DNA from: Buddleja alternifolia
Taxonomy: Eukaryota; Streptophyta; Magnoliopsida; Lamiales; Scrophulariaceae
Length of the DNA stretch: 64,000 bases
NCBI GenBank assembly: GCA_019426215.1
Contig: CM033400.1
Location: 16,476,568 to 16,540,567, forward strand
Direction: 5' to 3'
Shown here: in pieces, positions 9,991-22,690 of the stretch
Layout of the letters: each line of letters starts with the position of its first letter
Numbering within the stretch: position 1 is the stretch's first letter
The notes under the pieces: generated by a model
What the model was told of the DNA's origin: nothing
Databases searched by the model: none
What the model saw: only the letters and a program-made list of their open reading frames with translations
Translations under genes and position numbers: made by a program

Positions 9991-11780
9991 AAGCACCAGA
10001 CGTTGATGCACCTCCACCTTCAAAGATTCCCATTGAAGTAGATGTTGATCTGGCAACTATTGTGGATATAGCTAGAGAAGTAGCTCAAGTCCTTCCTGAC
10101 GTTGAAACATCTCCAGTCAGGGAAGTGACTCCTCATGCTGAGCGGTCGATAGAAGTGGCCCCTATCCCAACAGAGTCTATTGCCTTTGTCCCTACTCCAA
10201 TTGGATCTCCTCCTCGTGTCATCGATTTCTTTCCCCGCGGATATTCCTCTGAAATTGAATTTTATTATGCCGCTAGAGAACGAGACACCCAGACCCTTGC
10301 TGAAGCCGAAATCAACTTTCAAACCACTCTTCATCGGCCTGACGTTTCAAATTCTCACAAGTTTGAATTCTTCGAGCGTTTCGCCGACCTGGGTCTCTAC
10401 AACTTGGAGCGACTCCAATCTCGCCTTTAGTATGTTCGACGACCAGTGTTCAACAGAGCAGATTTTGACCAAGCACGATTCAATTTCACCGGTCGCTCTG
10501 ATGAGTCCTTTTATCCTCTTCGTTCAAACAAGATCGTCATCAAGGATCTCCACATGGGCGATTGGATTAAAAACCCCCATGAGGAAGATCTCAACAGGAT
10601 TGGATATTCGGCTCTTCCATCAGTCGTCAATTCTCCTCAGAATGCTCTCTCTCCTAATCCACTCAAGCTTTGGAAAGGAAAAGGACCGTTTGTTGCTGAG
10701 CGTCCAAATCCAGTTCACACTTGGATAGAAGATGAAGCCCGTGAATACCTTGCAAGATTATGGGCAGAGGATTATGATGAAGAAATTGAATACTTGAAAA
10801 GTTTCTTGCCGTTAGAAAAGAGCAGAAGAAAGCTGATAAACTTGGAAAGCGATGGATGATGGATACAACCAGATGGGTTGAAGAGTTCGTTCTACACTTC
10901 TATACTCTGGAGGAACTCGTTAGATATCCATTTCTATTTGAATTTGGAATTGAATACAGACGCCGAGGGTTTGCTACCTTTTTACTTTAGCAGTGTCAGC
11001 ATATTGTCGAAAATGTTAGCGACTTACCAAGTTATAGATAACCCATCGAGAGCTACATTCGCCAGCAGCTAGCCTTATTCAGTCAAGGCGGACGCTATGT
11101 GTTTCACCCTCGGTAAGAGTTTGTTCAACGCATCTTTCCAAACTTGAACGAAGAAGCCTCCTCTAGTAAACATCCGCTTCTTCCTGGACAAAGTACCATT
11201 CATGTTAATGTTGTTGATGAGCACGCTGAGTTTGCTGAACTCCACAGAGACAGAAGAGTCCTGACAGAAAATGCCCAAGCGATAGATGTCACTTTCAACC
11301 ACTATTTAGGGCTAAGCAACTTCCGAGGATGTAATCTTAACCCTGTGCTCTTTTGTGAATAGAACACTCAATTGGCCAAGATGATATCGCTAATCAGGCC
11401 CGTGGACCAAGAAGCAGCTCAAGTGCTTTTGCCGTTTATTTTGGACTTCTATAATTCCTATACTTCAGGAGTTGTTTTGCCGGAAGGAGTATAGCTTGCA
11501 CTAAGTACTGAAGAGCGCGAAGACGCTATATTCTTTATTCCGCAGACAAACCTGATAAGTCTAAGGCATGTGATGTAAGCAATTGGCCAACTCTGGGTCA
11601 TTGTTGTTGAGAATCCTCCCTCTCCAATTGAGGCTGTTGAAATGGACAAGGAACAAACTCTTACTGTGGATGCCACTCAAATTCCCGAGGCCTCTTTGCC
11701 AGATCTTTCTAGTGCCCCAGTAGTCGAGCCCCCGTCAGCGATTGCAGATCCATCCATGGATCAAGCGATAGAAGAAGTTT
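9991..11780 (+). pseudogene. Extra 3' ORF, middle part (stops and frameshifts)
   Basis: One frame reads from 9991 to 10859, interrupted by a single TAG at 10428-10430. It contains EEDLNRIGYSALPSVVNS and NPLKLWKGKG, which match EKILNRDGYSHFPEVVHS and NPLRLWRNKG of the other copy at 29900-30000. A shift near 10830 continues the protein in another frame (WVEEFVLHFYTLEELVRYP), and more stops follow at 10989, 11034 and 11115. A later stretch (11608-11790) is Pro/Glu-rich. Matching two independent copies shows this was once one long coding region and not random open frame. Confidence 0.6.
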
Positions 11781-12752
11781 CATGCTGAAATTGCTAAAGC
11801 ACCTGAAGAGCCTTTTATCAGAGATAAAACCAAAGGCAAGACTGCAGTTTCTAGCTCTTACGGACTTATTCCGTCTCCTGAGCCTTCTTCTTCGGACTTT
11901 GATTCAGAGAGTTATCCAGACAATCAAGATTTCAGACAAACAGTAAGGAACTCGCTAAGCAACATTGAGGGTTCTTGCTCAAAGATTTTTTACGCCGCTG
12001 ATAGGCAAATTCGAATAATGTCTGACACTCGAAGTCGTGATATTTCCAACGCTGCTAACAAGAGTACTATTTCCATCATGGATAGCATATCACCTCTAAT
12101 CGCTGGACTCTCCTCAGAATTCAATCGTCATTTAGCCCAAAGCGTTTCCGCTGATACTGAGAGACACAACTCTTCCAATGTCGTTGCCCAAAGTATCGCT
12201 CAACAAGTCGCTCTACTTGTTGAAGAAGTTCGGCTATTGCGCAGAGATATCGCTGAGTTGAAAACCTCTCTTGATGATGCCAAGAAGGGGAAAAATGAGA
12301 AAGAAAAGCATCAATCATCCAAAGCAATCTCTAAAACAGATAATAAACATTGGCGATCAATGTTTAAAGAAATAGTGAGCATAAAAAGGATGCTAACTAA
12401 AAAGAGAAAACCAAGATATTATCTAGGAAAGTACTTGCTTCCGGACTTGGACGTCGATTTTTTGGAAAGTATGGGATTTCATCCTTATGCCGGACCGCTT
12501 AGACGACCTATCAACTGGAAACCATCCAACGATAAAAGACAAGACATCTATTACGATTTAATTCCTGAAGTTGGTATTCCTCCAAGGGAATGGGTGGAAA
12601 GGCTGATGGAACTAAATGAAAGTGCTAGACAACGAAGGCATGACTATGATGAAGTTCAACATACCACCATGATCGACATCGATCGACTCCTTATGGACCT
12701 AGCAAATGAGATCTACCAAGGAGAAGAAAGAGCAAAGCGACAGAAAAAATGA
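11781..12752 (+). pseudogene. Extra 3' ORF, C-terminal coiled-coil part
   Basis: The frame is open for 323 codons from 11781 to a TGA at 12750-12752. It has a Ser/Glu-rich lead, a coiled coil with heptads around SIAQQVALLVEEVRLLRRD (12190-12250), a basic segment, and a short globular end with GIPPREWVERLMELN. The segment occupies the same place before the polypurine tract as 42-777 and 33290-34060, with the shared SIAQQV/QIAHQV theme. The trimeric-looking coiled coil near the C terminus is what has led others to call such proteins envelope-like. There is no obvious signal peptide or membrane helix. Confidence 0.6.
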
Positions 12753-12988
12753 ATGCTTTATTGATTTTTTTTTTTTTGCTTTCAATTATTTTACATTCAG
12801 TATAAATCATGTATGCTTATTCGTCTACATAAATGAATGATTTATAGCTGAAACAACTTGTTGACGCTAATCTAACATTAGCTAACTTTACTAACACTCT
12901 AAACGCTAACTTATATTCATTTGGGCTTTTCTTTAAAAACTCTTAAACTATAAAAGAATTATAAGAGTTAAAAGGTCTTAACATCATC

Positions 12989-13000
12989 AAAAAGGGGGAA
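12989..13000 (+). promoter_or_regulatory. Polypurine tract (copy 2)
   Basis: Five A, five G, two A immediately before the LTR at 13003. It is preceded by CATCATCAAAA and mirrored by TTTTGATGATG 30-40 bp inside the LTR. Confidence 0.8.
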
Positions 13001-13002
13001 GT

Positions 13003-14510
13003 TGTTAGGAAATTTCATGTTAGATGTTTTGATGATGACAAGATAGGACATTATGTTAAACCCCAAATATAATGTAAGTTTATGTTTTTCTAGACCAATG
13101 TGTAAGCGTTTGAAAGTATGTAATTTTGTTAGCCTTGTAATTTTTATCTTTGTAGATTTTAGACTAAGTATTAGATACTGAATCGCTAATAGAATTCTAG
13201 GTGAGTCTATTAGAGAAGAAGTTGAAGATCAGCGTCAGAAGTCAAATGAAGATGAAGATTTGTTCTTAGCGACTGGCAAATGCTAAAGGACTATTTCAGT
13301 TTTTATGGATCAAGCGCTCAAAGCACTCTAGCGATCAATATTAGATTCACCTGAAATAAATTCTCAAGTCATGAAGGACTTAAATGCAATCATTCAACGG
13401 ACATTTATTTCCAACGGGAAATAAATTCAAATGCATTAAATGCCTGATAAGTGCATTAAATGTGATAAGCTATTATGACTTGTGGACAAGCCACCTTTTT
13501 TACTAGACTGCCAGAACTTCAGAGTTTATAGCTGCTCTCGTCCAATCGGAACCAGCAGAATTTCAGGAATGTCAGAGAAAAGGTACAATCACGCGCCACG
13601 TGATAGGCACTCTCCTACATGTGTCCAATGGACAGATCCCAAAAATTGCCTATAAATACCTTATCTCCAGCAAACCCTAAATAGTTACACACAGAGAGAA
13701 AAATACGTACATGTACAAGAAATAATTTCTGAAGAAAAAACTTAGAAATTCCATAGCCAAAATCTTGCAAGCTTTTCTACATACATTCCATATAGTCACA
13801 AATATCTCAAATCTCTTCCAAAGAAGAAACCTCAATTCTTACTGAGATATTCCAAGTTGTATAATCTTTCCAAAAACAAACAAACCCTTGTGATAAAAAC
13901 CCTCAACCTTTCATCTGAGTGAGAAAGCTGTTGAAACCCCTTATAGACAGTATTTCTGAGTGAGAGAAGCTTGTAGAAGAAGATCTTCATTGGTGCTGAC
14001 TTCTGTGTGATCAAGGAGCCCAAAATCATTTTCACCTATTTACTATCTTGTAGAAGATTCTGTGTGATTCTTTGATAATCATCTTAGTAAATTCCCTCCA
14101 AGTGAAAAAGGAGAAGAAGGACGTAGCTGGGATTATATCACCCAGTGAACCTTATATATCTTGTGTCATTTACTTTCATTATTGTCTTGTTTTAATTTGT
14201 ATACCATTTATTCTGAAAAAGACAAGCTAATCTGCTAAGCGACTATTTAACCAAAACGAACGCTAAAGCTTTAAAATCATTTCCGCTGTGCTAACCCTGA
14301 TTAAGCGATCTAAGCGTTACCCTACTTTGGTAAATTGCTGAAATCACTAAGCCCAAGTTATCTTTACTTAAGCGCCTGACCCAAGCGCTCAGCTTCCTAA
14401 GCGTTCTAATTTTTAAAAGTGATACCAAATTTTTTGAAGTCAAAAAAGACTTAAGGGTCTATTCAACCCCCCCCCTTCTAGACCCTTTCGTATGCCACTT
14501 GGGACCACCA
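13003..14510 (+). mobile_element. LTR 2 of Sirevirus-like array (shared)
   Basis: It starts TGTTAGGAAATTTCATG and ends GGGACCACCA (CCAACA changed), about 1508 bp. A TATAAATA box lies near 13652 and the poly-C run at 14466-14475. The left flank is a complete internal 3' end with polypurine tract; the right flank is gag sequence of another internal region. One LTR therefore serves two internals, the mark of LTR-LTR recombination. Confidence 0.75.
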
Positions 14511-14880
14511 AAAGGTTTATCCAAACACTCAAACGGCTAAGGACAACCCTTGCCTCTGTGAATCAAGCACTAATCGTCAAGCGCCCAAGGTGCACCCTAA
14601 GCCAGTGCCAAGGAAATACCAGTGTCAATATCCACAATGATCAAGGTCATATTATCAATACTATGATAATTATGGCTACGATTATGATTATGATTGCTAT
14701 TATAATCAAGGATATTATTATGCATCCAAAAATCACACACAACACAAGGTGAAACCCAAAAAGGCTAATCCTCCCGCAATTAAGACTAAGCAAATATGGG
14801 TTCTTAAAGTTCTAATTCAGACTAACACTGCTAATGTGAAAGGATTCAAGTTACAATGGGTATCTAAAAAGAACTAGAAC
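14511..14880 (+). pseudogene. gag 3' remnant, internal II
   Basis: The sequence straight after the LTR (AAAGGTTTATCCAAACACTC) corresponds to about 7105-7130 of internal I, so the 5' leader, primer site and most of gag are deleted. The Lys-rich tail and the DYDY-type region (ATTATGATTATGATT near 14680) are recognisable. No full frame survives. Confidence 0.6.
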
Positions 14881-14890
14881 TGCCCTTTGA

Positions 14891-15992
14891 ATGCATGTAC
14901 CTAGAGCTAGAGCCGATACATCTGTTTGCTACATCGATAGTGGGTCGTCAAGGCACATGACAAGCTCAAAGGATCTCTTGATCAACTATCGTGCTACCAA
15001 TGGTCCTAAGGATGTATTTGGTGACAACTCCAAAGGTAAAACCAAAGGTATAGGTACTATGCATGTGGGGAACATCATGATAAGTGATATATATTATGTT
15101 GAGGGTGTTAAGCCTAATCTTTTAAGCATAAGTCAATTTTGTGATAAAGGTTTTGAAGTAAAATTTTCAAGTGACTATTGCTATATTATGACACTAAGAC
15201 TGTATCTACTAAATTGAAAGGAAAAGAACAAACAATATTTATTTGGTAGATTAAGGTTCAACATTTGATAACAACCCAACATGCTTTGTGGATAAATCTT
15301 GTAGAGGGATTAACTAAAGGACCATTTCATAAGGATCACCTTTGTGACGCTTGTCAAATGGGCAAACAAGTTAAATCATCTTTCAAGAGAAAGCTTTGTC
15401 TATCTACCTCTAAGATACTTGATCTAATTCACATGGATCTGTTTAAACCTGTTCAAAAGATTAGTGTGAGCACTAAAAAGTATACTTTGGTGATAGTAGA
15501 TGATTTCTCTCGATTTACTTGGGTGGAATTTCTTTCATCCAAAGATGAAACATGTGACAAGCTCACAACATTTATTCAGCAACTTCAAACTTTGAAAAAT
15601 CTTAAGATTGCAAGAATAAGGAGCAATCATAGTAATCAGTTTACTAACAAGGTTGGAAGTTTTATGCAGAAAATGAAATACACCATGAGTATTCAGCTCC
15701 TAGAACTCCTCAATAGAATGGTGTTGATGAGCGTCGGAACAGAACGCTAAAGGAAGCCGCTAGGATGATGTTACCTGAGTCTAAGCTTGCTCCTAGGTTT
15801 TGGGCCGAAGCGATCAATACTACGTGTTACACTCAGAATCGTTGCATGATCAACAAACAGCATGGTAAAACACCGTATGAGCTATGGAAGGGACGTAAGC
15901 CAAATATTTCATATTTTTACGTCTTTGGTTCAAAATGCTTTATTCATAATAATGGATCCCAAAGCCTAAAGACATTTCATCCCAAAGCCTAA
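14891..15992 (+). pseudogene. Sirevirus-like protease and integrase, internal II
   Basis: The protease site reads CYIDSGSSRHMT. The zinc finger is partly lost (the HH half was deleted around 15265-15290; CDACQMGKQ remains). Integrase motifs follow: HMDLFKPVQ, VDDFSRFTWVEFL, then IRSNHSNQFTN, where the usual Asp-Arg-Gly-Thr-Glu has become Asn-His-Ser-Asn-Gln, so a catalytic Asp is lost. Further on come NRTLKEAARMM in a shifted frame and FWAEAINTTCYTQNRCMI, typical of the integrase C-terminal part. Shifts near 15200, 15740 and 15990 break it. Confidence 0.75.
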
Positions 15993-16408
15993 AGACATTT
16001 GATCCCAAAGCGTAAAGCTAAAAATTGAAAGAATTTTCGCATCCTCAATAAGATCAAATCAAAGGTTGAGGAATCTATTCATGTTGTTTTTGATGATGCT
16101 AACCAAGAGCCGAGTAAGGTTAAGCTAATGATGTAGGAGTTGAAGATTTGTGTCATCAAGAGTCAAAATTGATTATTGATGATGAAAGTGACGATGATGA
16201 TGAGAACTTTGTGTCCCCTCCTAAGGCTACTCGTGAGGTTATTAAGGATCATATTGTAAGATCTGCTGATGATCATGAAGAGAATGAATGATCATCAAGA
16301 GCAAAATATAATTTGTGAACTTGAAGCGCCTGTGCAAGAGGTTAATGGGAATGTAATGCAAGATCAAGCGCTGCAACAACCTCTAAACCCGTTCCAGCCA
16401 GATAGAAT

Positions 16409-17018
16409 ATGGCTACGTTATCATCCACCAGACAAATTATTGGAGATATTGGAGCTCTTGTGAGGACTAGAGCCGCTACATTCAATGAGGCCATGTTCGC
16501 GAGTTTCTCATCTCAAATGGAACCTAAGAAAGTCGATGAAGCGCTAAGTGATCCTAGTTGGATTGAAGCCATGCAAGAAGAGCTGAATCAGTTTGAGCAT
16601 AGTAAGGTTTGGATGCTAGTACCAAGGCCAACTCATCAAGGAGTTATTGGGACTAGATGGGTTTACAGAAACAAGATGATGAGAATGGTACTGTTATAAG
16701 GAACAAAGCCAGACTTGTCCCTCAAGGGTATTGCCAACAAGAGGGTATTGATTTTGATGAGACATATGCTCTTGTCGCCCGTCTTGAAACAATTCGCATG
16801 TTTCTAGCATATGTAGCGTTGAACAAATTCACAGTGTATCAAATGGACGTGAAGAGTGCTTTCCTGAATGATAGCAAGAATATGGTTTACAAGCTAGATA
16901 AGGCGTCCTATGGCCTTAAGCAAGCACCTCGAGCACGGTATGACACTCTCTCTATTTTTCATATTGGTAAAGGCTTTTCATAAGGCAGCATTGACACCAC
17001 GTTATTCAAAATTACCAA
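16409..17018 (+). pseudogene. Copia reverse transcriptase, 5' half, internal II
   Basis: RVT_2-type sequence: [22 protein letters not shown], then after a one-base shift [32 protein letters not shown] (first catalytic Asp region) and [14 protein letters not shown] short internal deletion falls after SAFLN. The frame reaches DTTLFKITN and is then interrupted at 17018 by a solo LTR; it resumes at 27486 with the YVDD box. Between 15992 and 16409 is an acidic linker with stops. Confidence 0.85.
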
Positions 17019-18254
17019 TGTGATATCCGAGATTTCTTAATACTAAAAATATTCACATAAGGGCCAAGTTTTATCTCATGTGTATACATAGGGGTTATGT
17101 GATAAAATAGAATAAGACAAGGGCTATGAGACCATATAGAAAAATTGCCAACAAGCCCTCATCACTCCATATATATGTACACCTATCTATTCATTCATTT
17201 GCCTATCATTTCAACAAACTCTTTCTTGCTCCAAACATCACAATTCCTCTCCATTTTCACCTCTTTTAAGGTCTCAAATTGTTCAAGAGAACGAACAAGA
17301 AGAGAAATCTCAACCACAAGAAAATACATATCTTGCAAGGAATTTTCTAAACAAAATCCCACTCTGGCAGTGTTTGTATCTTCGGTTTTTGAGGAATCAA
17401 ATGATGTCCATTTTGAGGTTCTTAAGCTCAAAATAATCCTAAGAGGACAAGGAACAACTCTATTAAGTCCAAATCTTCTAATTAGTTCCTTAAAGTTCCA
17501 GAATCAGTCACCAAAGCACCACCACAGTGTGCATTTTCCAATTTCAGAAACATTGCTTCATCTTCTTGTGCCCAGAAATCCCACTTTTAGTGGTTTGATC
17601 ATACATGCAAGACCATATTTGGAAATCTCTATGAGTGTAGGTATCATTACAGGTAATTTTATTTGGAAATCGTTATGTAAACATTATAGAATTTTCATTT
17701 AAACCATCACTTCCACTAATCTCTTTTCAGTTCTAAAATCAGTATTTTATATTCAATTGCCCTAAAACCCCTTTTTCTTTGCTCTGATTGTACATGCAAA
17801 ACCACCTTTAGAATCCTTTTCCAGTGTAGATATGTTATATGGTAAATTTTTTTTAAAAAGAATTCGAGAATAGTTCAAAAATGGCCACCAAAGAGTCCTT
17901 GTCAGTGTGCTGTTTTGATTTCCAGAAACTGTTTACATTTTGATTTTGCCTGAAACTACTCTTCCAATGATCCAATCACTCGTCCGAAACCACCAACAGA
18001 AAGATTATTGAGTCTAGATACTTATAATGCTGAGTTTCTCTGAAATCCAATTCGTAGACAAGCAAGAAACAGCACCTCAAGATAACTGCCAGTGCCCAAT
18101 TTCGATTTTCAGAAACAGTCATCCACTTTATTTTGACCAGAAATGGACCGTCCACATGTCCGATTGCACATGAAAGACTACCATTGGAAATCTCTGTGAG
18201 TGTGGATAATTATAGATATAAGATTGGACAAAATCAATGGTGAATCACTACTAC

Positions 18255-18662
18255 AGAAATGACCTATGACAGCAGTTTTTTTGGGCCTATTACAGCGGTT
18301 TTAACCGCTGTCATAGGTACCACTGTTATATGGTATGGACCTATTACAGCGGTTTTTTAACCGCTGTAATACGTCATCCTATGACTGCGGTTCCTTGAAA
18401 ACCACTGTCATAGGGTAGACCCTATGACAGCGGTTTTTAGGGAACCGCTGTCATAGATTTTTTTTTTTAAAAAAAATAATTCGAACCCTATGACAGCGGT
18501 TCCGGCTGAGACCGCTGTCATAGGGTATCACCCTATATGACAGCGGTTTCTAGGGAATCGTTGTCATAAGTTCACGCTATGACAGCGGTTCCCTAAAAAC
18601 CGCTGTCATAGGTAGGTTTAAAAAAAATTAAATTACTATGACAGCGGTTCGCATAGTGTCAA
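18255..18662. repeat. Left subterminal hairpin array of the CACTA element
   Basis: About eight units of TATGACAGCGGTT...AACCGCTGTCATA type sit head to tail, each a small inverted repeat with a 2-10 base loop. A few carry TATTACAGCGG in place of TATGACAGCGG. Such subterminal repeats are the usual binding sites for the element's accessory DNA-binding protein (TNPA in En/Spm). Confidence 0.85.
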
Positions 18663-19150
18663 AAAAAAAAATTTATATTGATCACACTATTATGATAACA
18701 TTTCTGTACAGTAATATTCAATAAACCAACCAACAAATTTCAACTAACAGCAAAACATATTCAACATAAACAACCACCACCCCAAACTTCAATATTACCA
18801 TCTCTTTCCTCCAACAATAAAATGTTATAATCTCCAACAAAATTTACAATCAACTAATTAAATTACTAATGACAATTTACATACAATAAATGAAATCACA
18901 ATTTACAACAAGTCACAATGTACAAAAACTACATTACCTAATTTCTAAGGAGCTGCTAATAAAATGTAACGTGACACTTCGCAGCGTACTTTATCAATTT
19001 GCTCTTGAGTATAGAAGGATTGAGAATCATGAAAGTATTGCAAGATATATATAGAGAGATTAATTGCAAACTGAAATGACGTTTCAATTACCTACCAAAG
19101 GTTTAATAATTTCAAAAGGAATAGAATTATGTATATATTAGGATTATGCA
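18663..19150. other. Non-coding AT-rich stretch inside CACTA element
   Basis: AT-rich sequence between the left hairpin array and the end of the reverse-strand protease gene. I see no gene; it should hold the 3' UTR of that gene. Confidence 0.5.
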
Positions 19151-19151
19151 T

Positions 19152-22100
19152 ACCGTTGTTGGGATTATAGATTGTCCGTGGCTAATAATCTCTTTCATGA
19201 ATCTCATAACGAAGTAGCCACAATCCACCTCGTTGGTCTGCCGGGGGCACTACAAAAGTAATCAAAGTTACGTTGTATTAGAACACTAACTTCTATACGA
19301 ATACATAATCTCATGAAACTAGAAAATGCTAACCTTTATATTAAACCATTTACAGGCCGAGGTTTTGGATTTCTTGGATTAGTTGTTGCGATCTGCACGA
19401 AATATCTGCACAACCCTATAAAAAAATATAAAAAACAAGGAAATATGTTAAAAACAAGCAATTATGTGAAATAAATACAGTTTAAAAAAATATTAAATAT
19501 AATAGATACATTGATTGAATGAAAAACTTACTGATTGATTTTTTGTATCATATCATCTCGGTATTGCGGCTTACTATGCACAGAATCCAGATAGTAAACG
19601 GTCTCTTGAAATGGATCAATTGCAAGCAACAACCAATGTCCCCTACAAAACATTCAAAAGATAAGTTCAAAATATTTATTTTTGGTTTGCGTAGCTAGTT
19701 TTACAAATTAAAGTTGAGTCTTTGGTAGCTCACCCGGTATTGTAAGGTGCAAGAAATAACTCATTCGTTTGTGCACGTTGTATCATAGCACGTGATATGT
19801 ACTGCACTTGTTGAATTTGCGGGCTTGTTCTCGCAGATATGGAATGTGGGTTAAGGAACCCGAAACTTGCTTCTTTCCCTTCGGGGATTACGTAATTATC
19901 CCACAAACACCTAAATCGAGCATAAAAAATGAATTTTGAGTAACGAAAATAATCGTAGTTCAGATGCAATAAAATAATTAAAAAACTTACTTTATGTACG
20001 CCGTAATGATAGAGACTCCTAGCTCTTTTTGACGCAGAAGGTGACAGATCTCCTCCTTTCCAATATACTCTGGGAATGCAAAATTCATAATGGGTTCCTC
20101 GATGTCTATAGTGATCTGGGCACTAATAGACATCATCTTCGTGTACTTTCCCAGAAATACTAGGTCATGAGAGAGTCCATCTAGTTGAAGGTCTGCACAT
20201 CTGTCACCTTCACGTGCAGGCTTGGCCACTGGCCTTTATCCTTTGACAGCTGACTGCTTCGACGTCCCTGATTTCTGGTTTCCAGATGATTTGGATGGTC
20301 CTAGAGACTGTTTAAGCAAAGAAAATAAAACATGAATCTTACACACCAAAGTATATTTAGTAACCTCAAACAAATTGTTATAATTTATTAATGACTAGCT
20401 ATTAATTACATACTGGTGCATCAGTGACAATGACAAGACTCGCTGGCCAAGCAACAAAGGTACCCAGAACACTAGAAATGGTGAGCATTTCATCATTGAG
20501 AGGGACGGGTAGGGGTGTATTTGCCTCAACTGCAGTGTCAATGCGCACTTTCACATGGTTGGTGGCTAATGGACAGCTGTGAAGTATTCTATCAGTCTCA
20601 GGTTGATTGTACATCTGTCCTTTAGCCACCACACGATATGATGGTGATGAAAGTGCTAATTGACATGGAGCGATAAACTACACACACACACACATATATA
20701 TATACAACATTATATTAGAAAGTTTTGTGTGATTTACAGAAATAGAGAGTTGCAAGTTATGTGATCAATAAACAAGTTCAAATTTTTACCTCAAGAAGCA
20801 TCTTATAACCTGGTTATGGGCTGCTATCTTTCAAAGAAATCACGTCATCTTCATGTGGTTGACGCGAGTTAGGGGCTTCCAAAACATCAATTCGTTGTTG
20901 CATGGCAACCATAGTTTGGGAGAGGTTTTTCACCATGTTTTTCAAGCTTTCCATCTCCATTTCTGTAGCAGGCTTTGGATCCTTAAAATAGTCTCTTTGT
21001 GAGACCCCAAAGCCAACGCCCCTAACGCGACCCGGATGCTCCTTCTTTTTAAGAGCTTTAGCCAATAGGTCATCTCGACTCTTCTCATTTCCACTATGGC
21101 TAATACTCTCTTGTGAAATGCTCTCCTATAATAATATATTTTAAAAAATAAAAAAAATTAGTGAACTTTGTTCTTTCAATAGTATTTCAAAACAAACATA
21201 CAACACATTATAGAGCTAAAATTGCAAATAACTCACCATTTCATTCACTACTCTTCTAACATTGTCGTTATCAATTTGATTTGTTTTATCGGAACGCGCA
21301 ATCCTCCACACGAGTGCTCGTGTCACCTATGTTCAATCGGATCCCGCATCCCTTCTTCTATTCATTTATATTTTCATTAAAAAATATATATGTATTAACA
21401 TAGAATTTTTATTAAAAAAATTGTAAGGATTCACTGCTAAATGAACTACATACCTCCATTTGCTCCACAAGAGCATGTCCAAGACTCGCTTTCCGGTAAG
21501 GATATTCAGGTTCCTTTGCTCTTTCCTGATTTTCCCTACTTAGTTTCTGTTTATTACATTATCAAATTATTAGCTAAATATAAACGCAATAACCAACAAA
21601 TGAAATCATAAATTAAAATGACTAGCTACCTGAAAACGTTCATCTAAGCGAACAACTAAAAATGCCGTCCAATCGGCTTGAGATATCTCATATTGTGGGG
21701 GTGGGTTGTCATTAATGTTTCCAACATCATCTCGCACCCACTTTCTACTCAAGTAGCTCCTAAAGTTACGTGCTAGCTTCCCAGCTTCTCCTAGTACGTA
21801 CTTTTGTCTACTTTCGTCAATATCAAATGCCAACTACAAAAAACAAACAACAAAGTATATATAAAATTATAATTTAGAGAATATGATAATACATTAACAC
21901 TTACAAGTATGATAATATCCAAATTACCTTCATTTCATCCCAAATGTTTTTTTTTATTGGTGACGGGACTTTTCGCCAATCACTCATGGTAATCGACACC
22001 TTCTGCCGAGCCTGCACACCTATATAACCAACAAATATTGATTTGTTTGGGTTAACTGCCTGACCTCTGTCATTCCAGCCGATAGGTAGCCTTATGCCTT

Positions 22101-22221
22101 TACTTCTGGCATTGATAACTTTTTTCATAGTCGTGACACCTCTCTGTATCTCCGCCTCATGACGGCTATCTGATCCATATACATCATCCTCGGGAAAACT
22201 ACCAGCAGGATCTGAAGCCAT
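19152..22221 (-). pseudogene. Transposase_24 plus Ulp1-like cysteine protease gene of CACTA element
   Basis: A split gene on the reverse strand begins MASDPAGSFPEDD (22221), with exons near 22221-21928, 21833-21630, 21546-21452, 21341-21238, 21130-20811 and further down. The N-terminal half has plant Ptta/En/Spm (Transposase_24) features: SYLSRKWVRDD, ENQERAKEPEYPYRKASLGH, EHPGRVRGVGFGVSQRDYF and a coiled coil. The C-terminal half is a C48/Ulp1 peptidase: NTGHWLLLAIDP (catalytic His), VYYLDS (Asp) and RQTNEVDCGYFVMRFMKE (Gln and Cys). Exon lengths and GT/AG borders stay in phase at the ends I checked. One exon (19335-19412), read in the frame leading to CPRQ, contains a TAA at 19379-19381, so the protease may be cut short before its Cys. 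The likely role is element mobility or SUMO-pathway interference; this is inference. Confidence 0.75.
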
Positions 22222-22690
22222 CGACCTACAAAAGCCAAACAATACAAAAGTTAGATTCATATAAATTTGGCAGATTCATTTGGCAATAATAATTTTAAAA
22301 TAGAAGTAATAAATACAGAAGTTAGGTTCATATCCAATATTCTAGAACATAATTATCCTAAACCACAAAATAAACAAATTTAATCTCCAATTAAATGTAA
22401 TTAACCCCCAGCTAAACCAAATTAACCTTAAATTCAATCAAGCCCCTATTTCTCTTAAATTTTCCACAAAAAAATAGGCAAATCTCAAGAATATAAATTT
22501 TTTAGCAACTAAGTATAAATATTGATCAAAAAACAAGTCTATCATACAATTATGAAATAAGTTCAAATACCTTTCATCGTTTTCTTTTTGTCGTTGGCTT
22601 AGCAGTCTTTTGCTTCCCATCGGTACGTACATTTTTTTTAGTACGCCGACGAACTGATGGATTAATCGATATCCCCTCTTAGTGATCTTG

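Noticed and set aside
12018..12752. A stand-alone host gene for a coiled-coil protein
   Set aside because: It sits just before a polypurine tract and LTR, continues upstream in the extra ORF, and has counterparts at the same place in the other copies.
17145..17702. 185-codon forward frame
   Set aside because: It lies inside the solo LTR, begins with a leader-like stretch and has no recognisable motif.
18255..18662. Regularly spaced repeats that look like a CRISPR array
   Set aside because: Repeats are hairpins in the ends of a CACTA transposon in a plant genome, spacers are loops of a few bases, and no cas gene exists.
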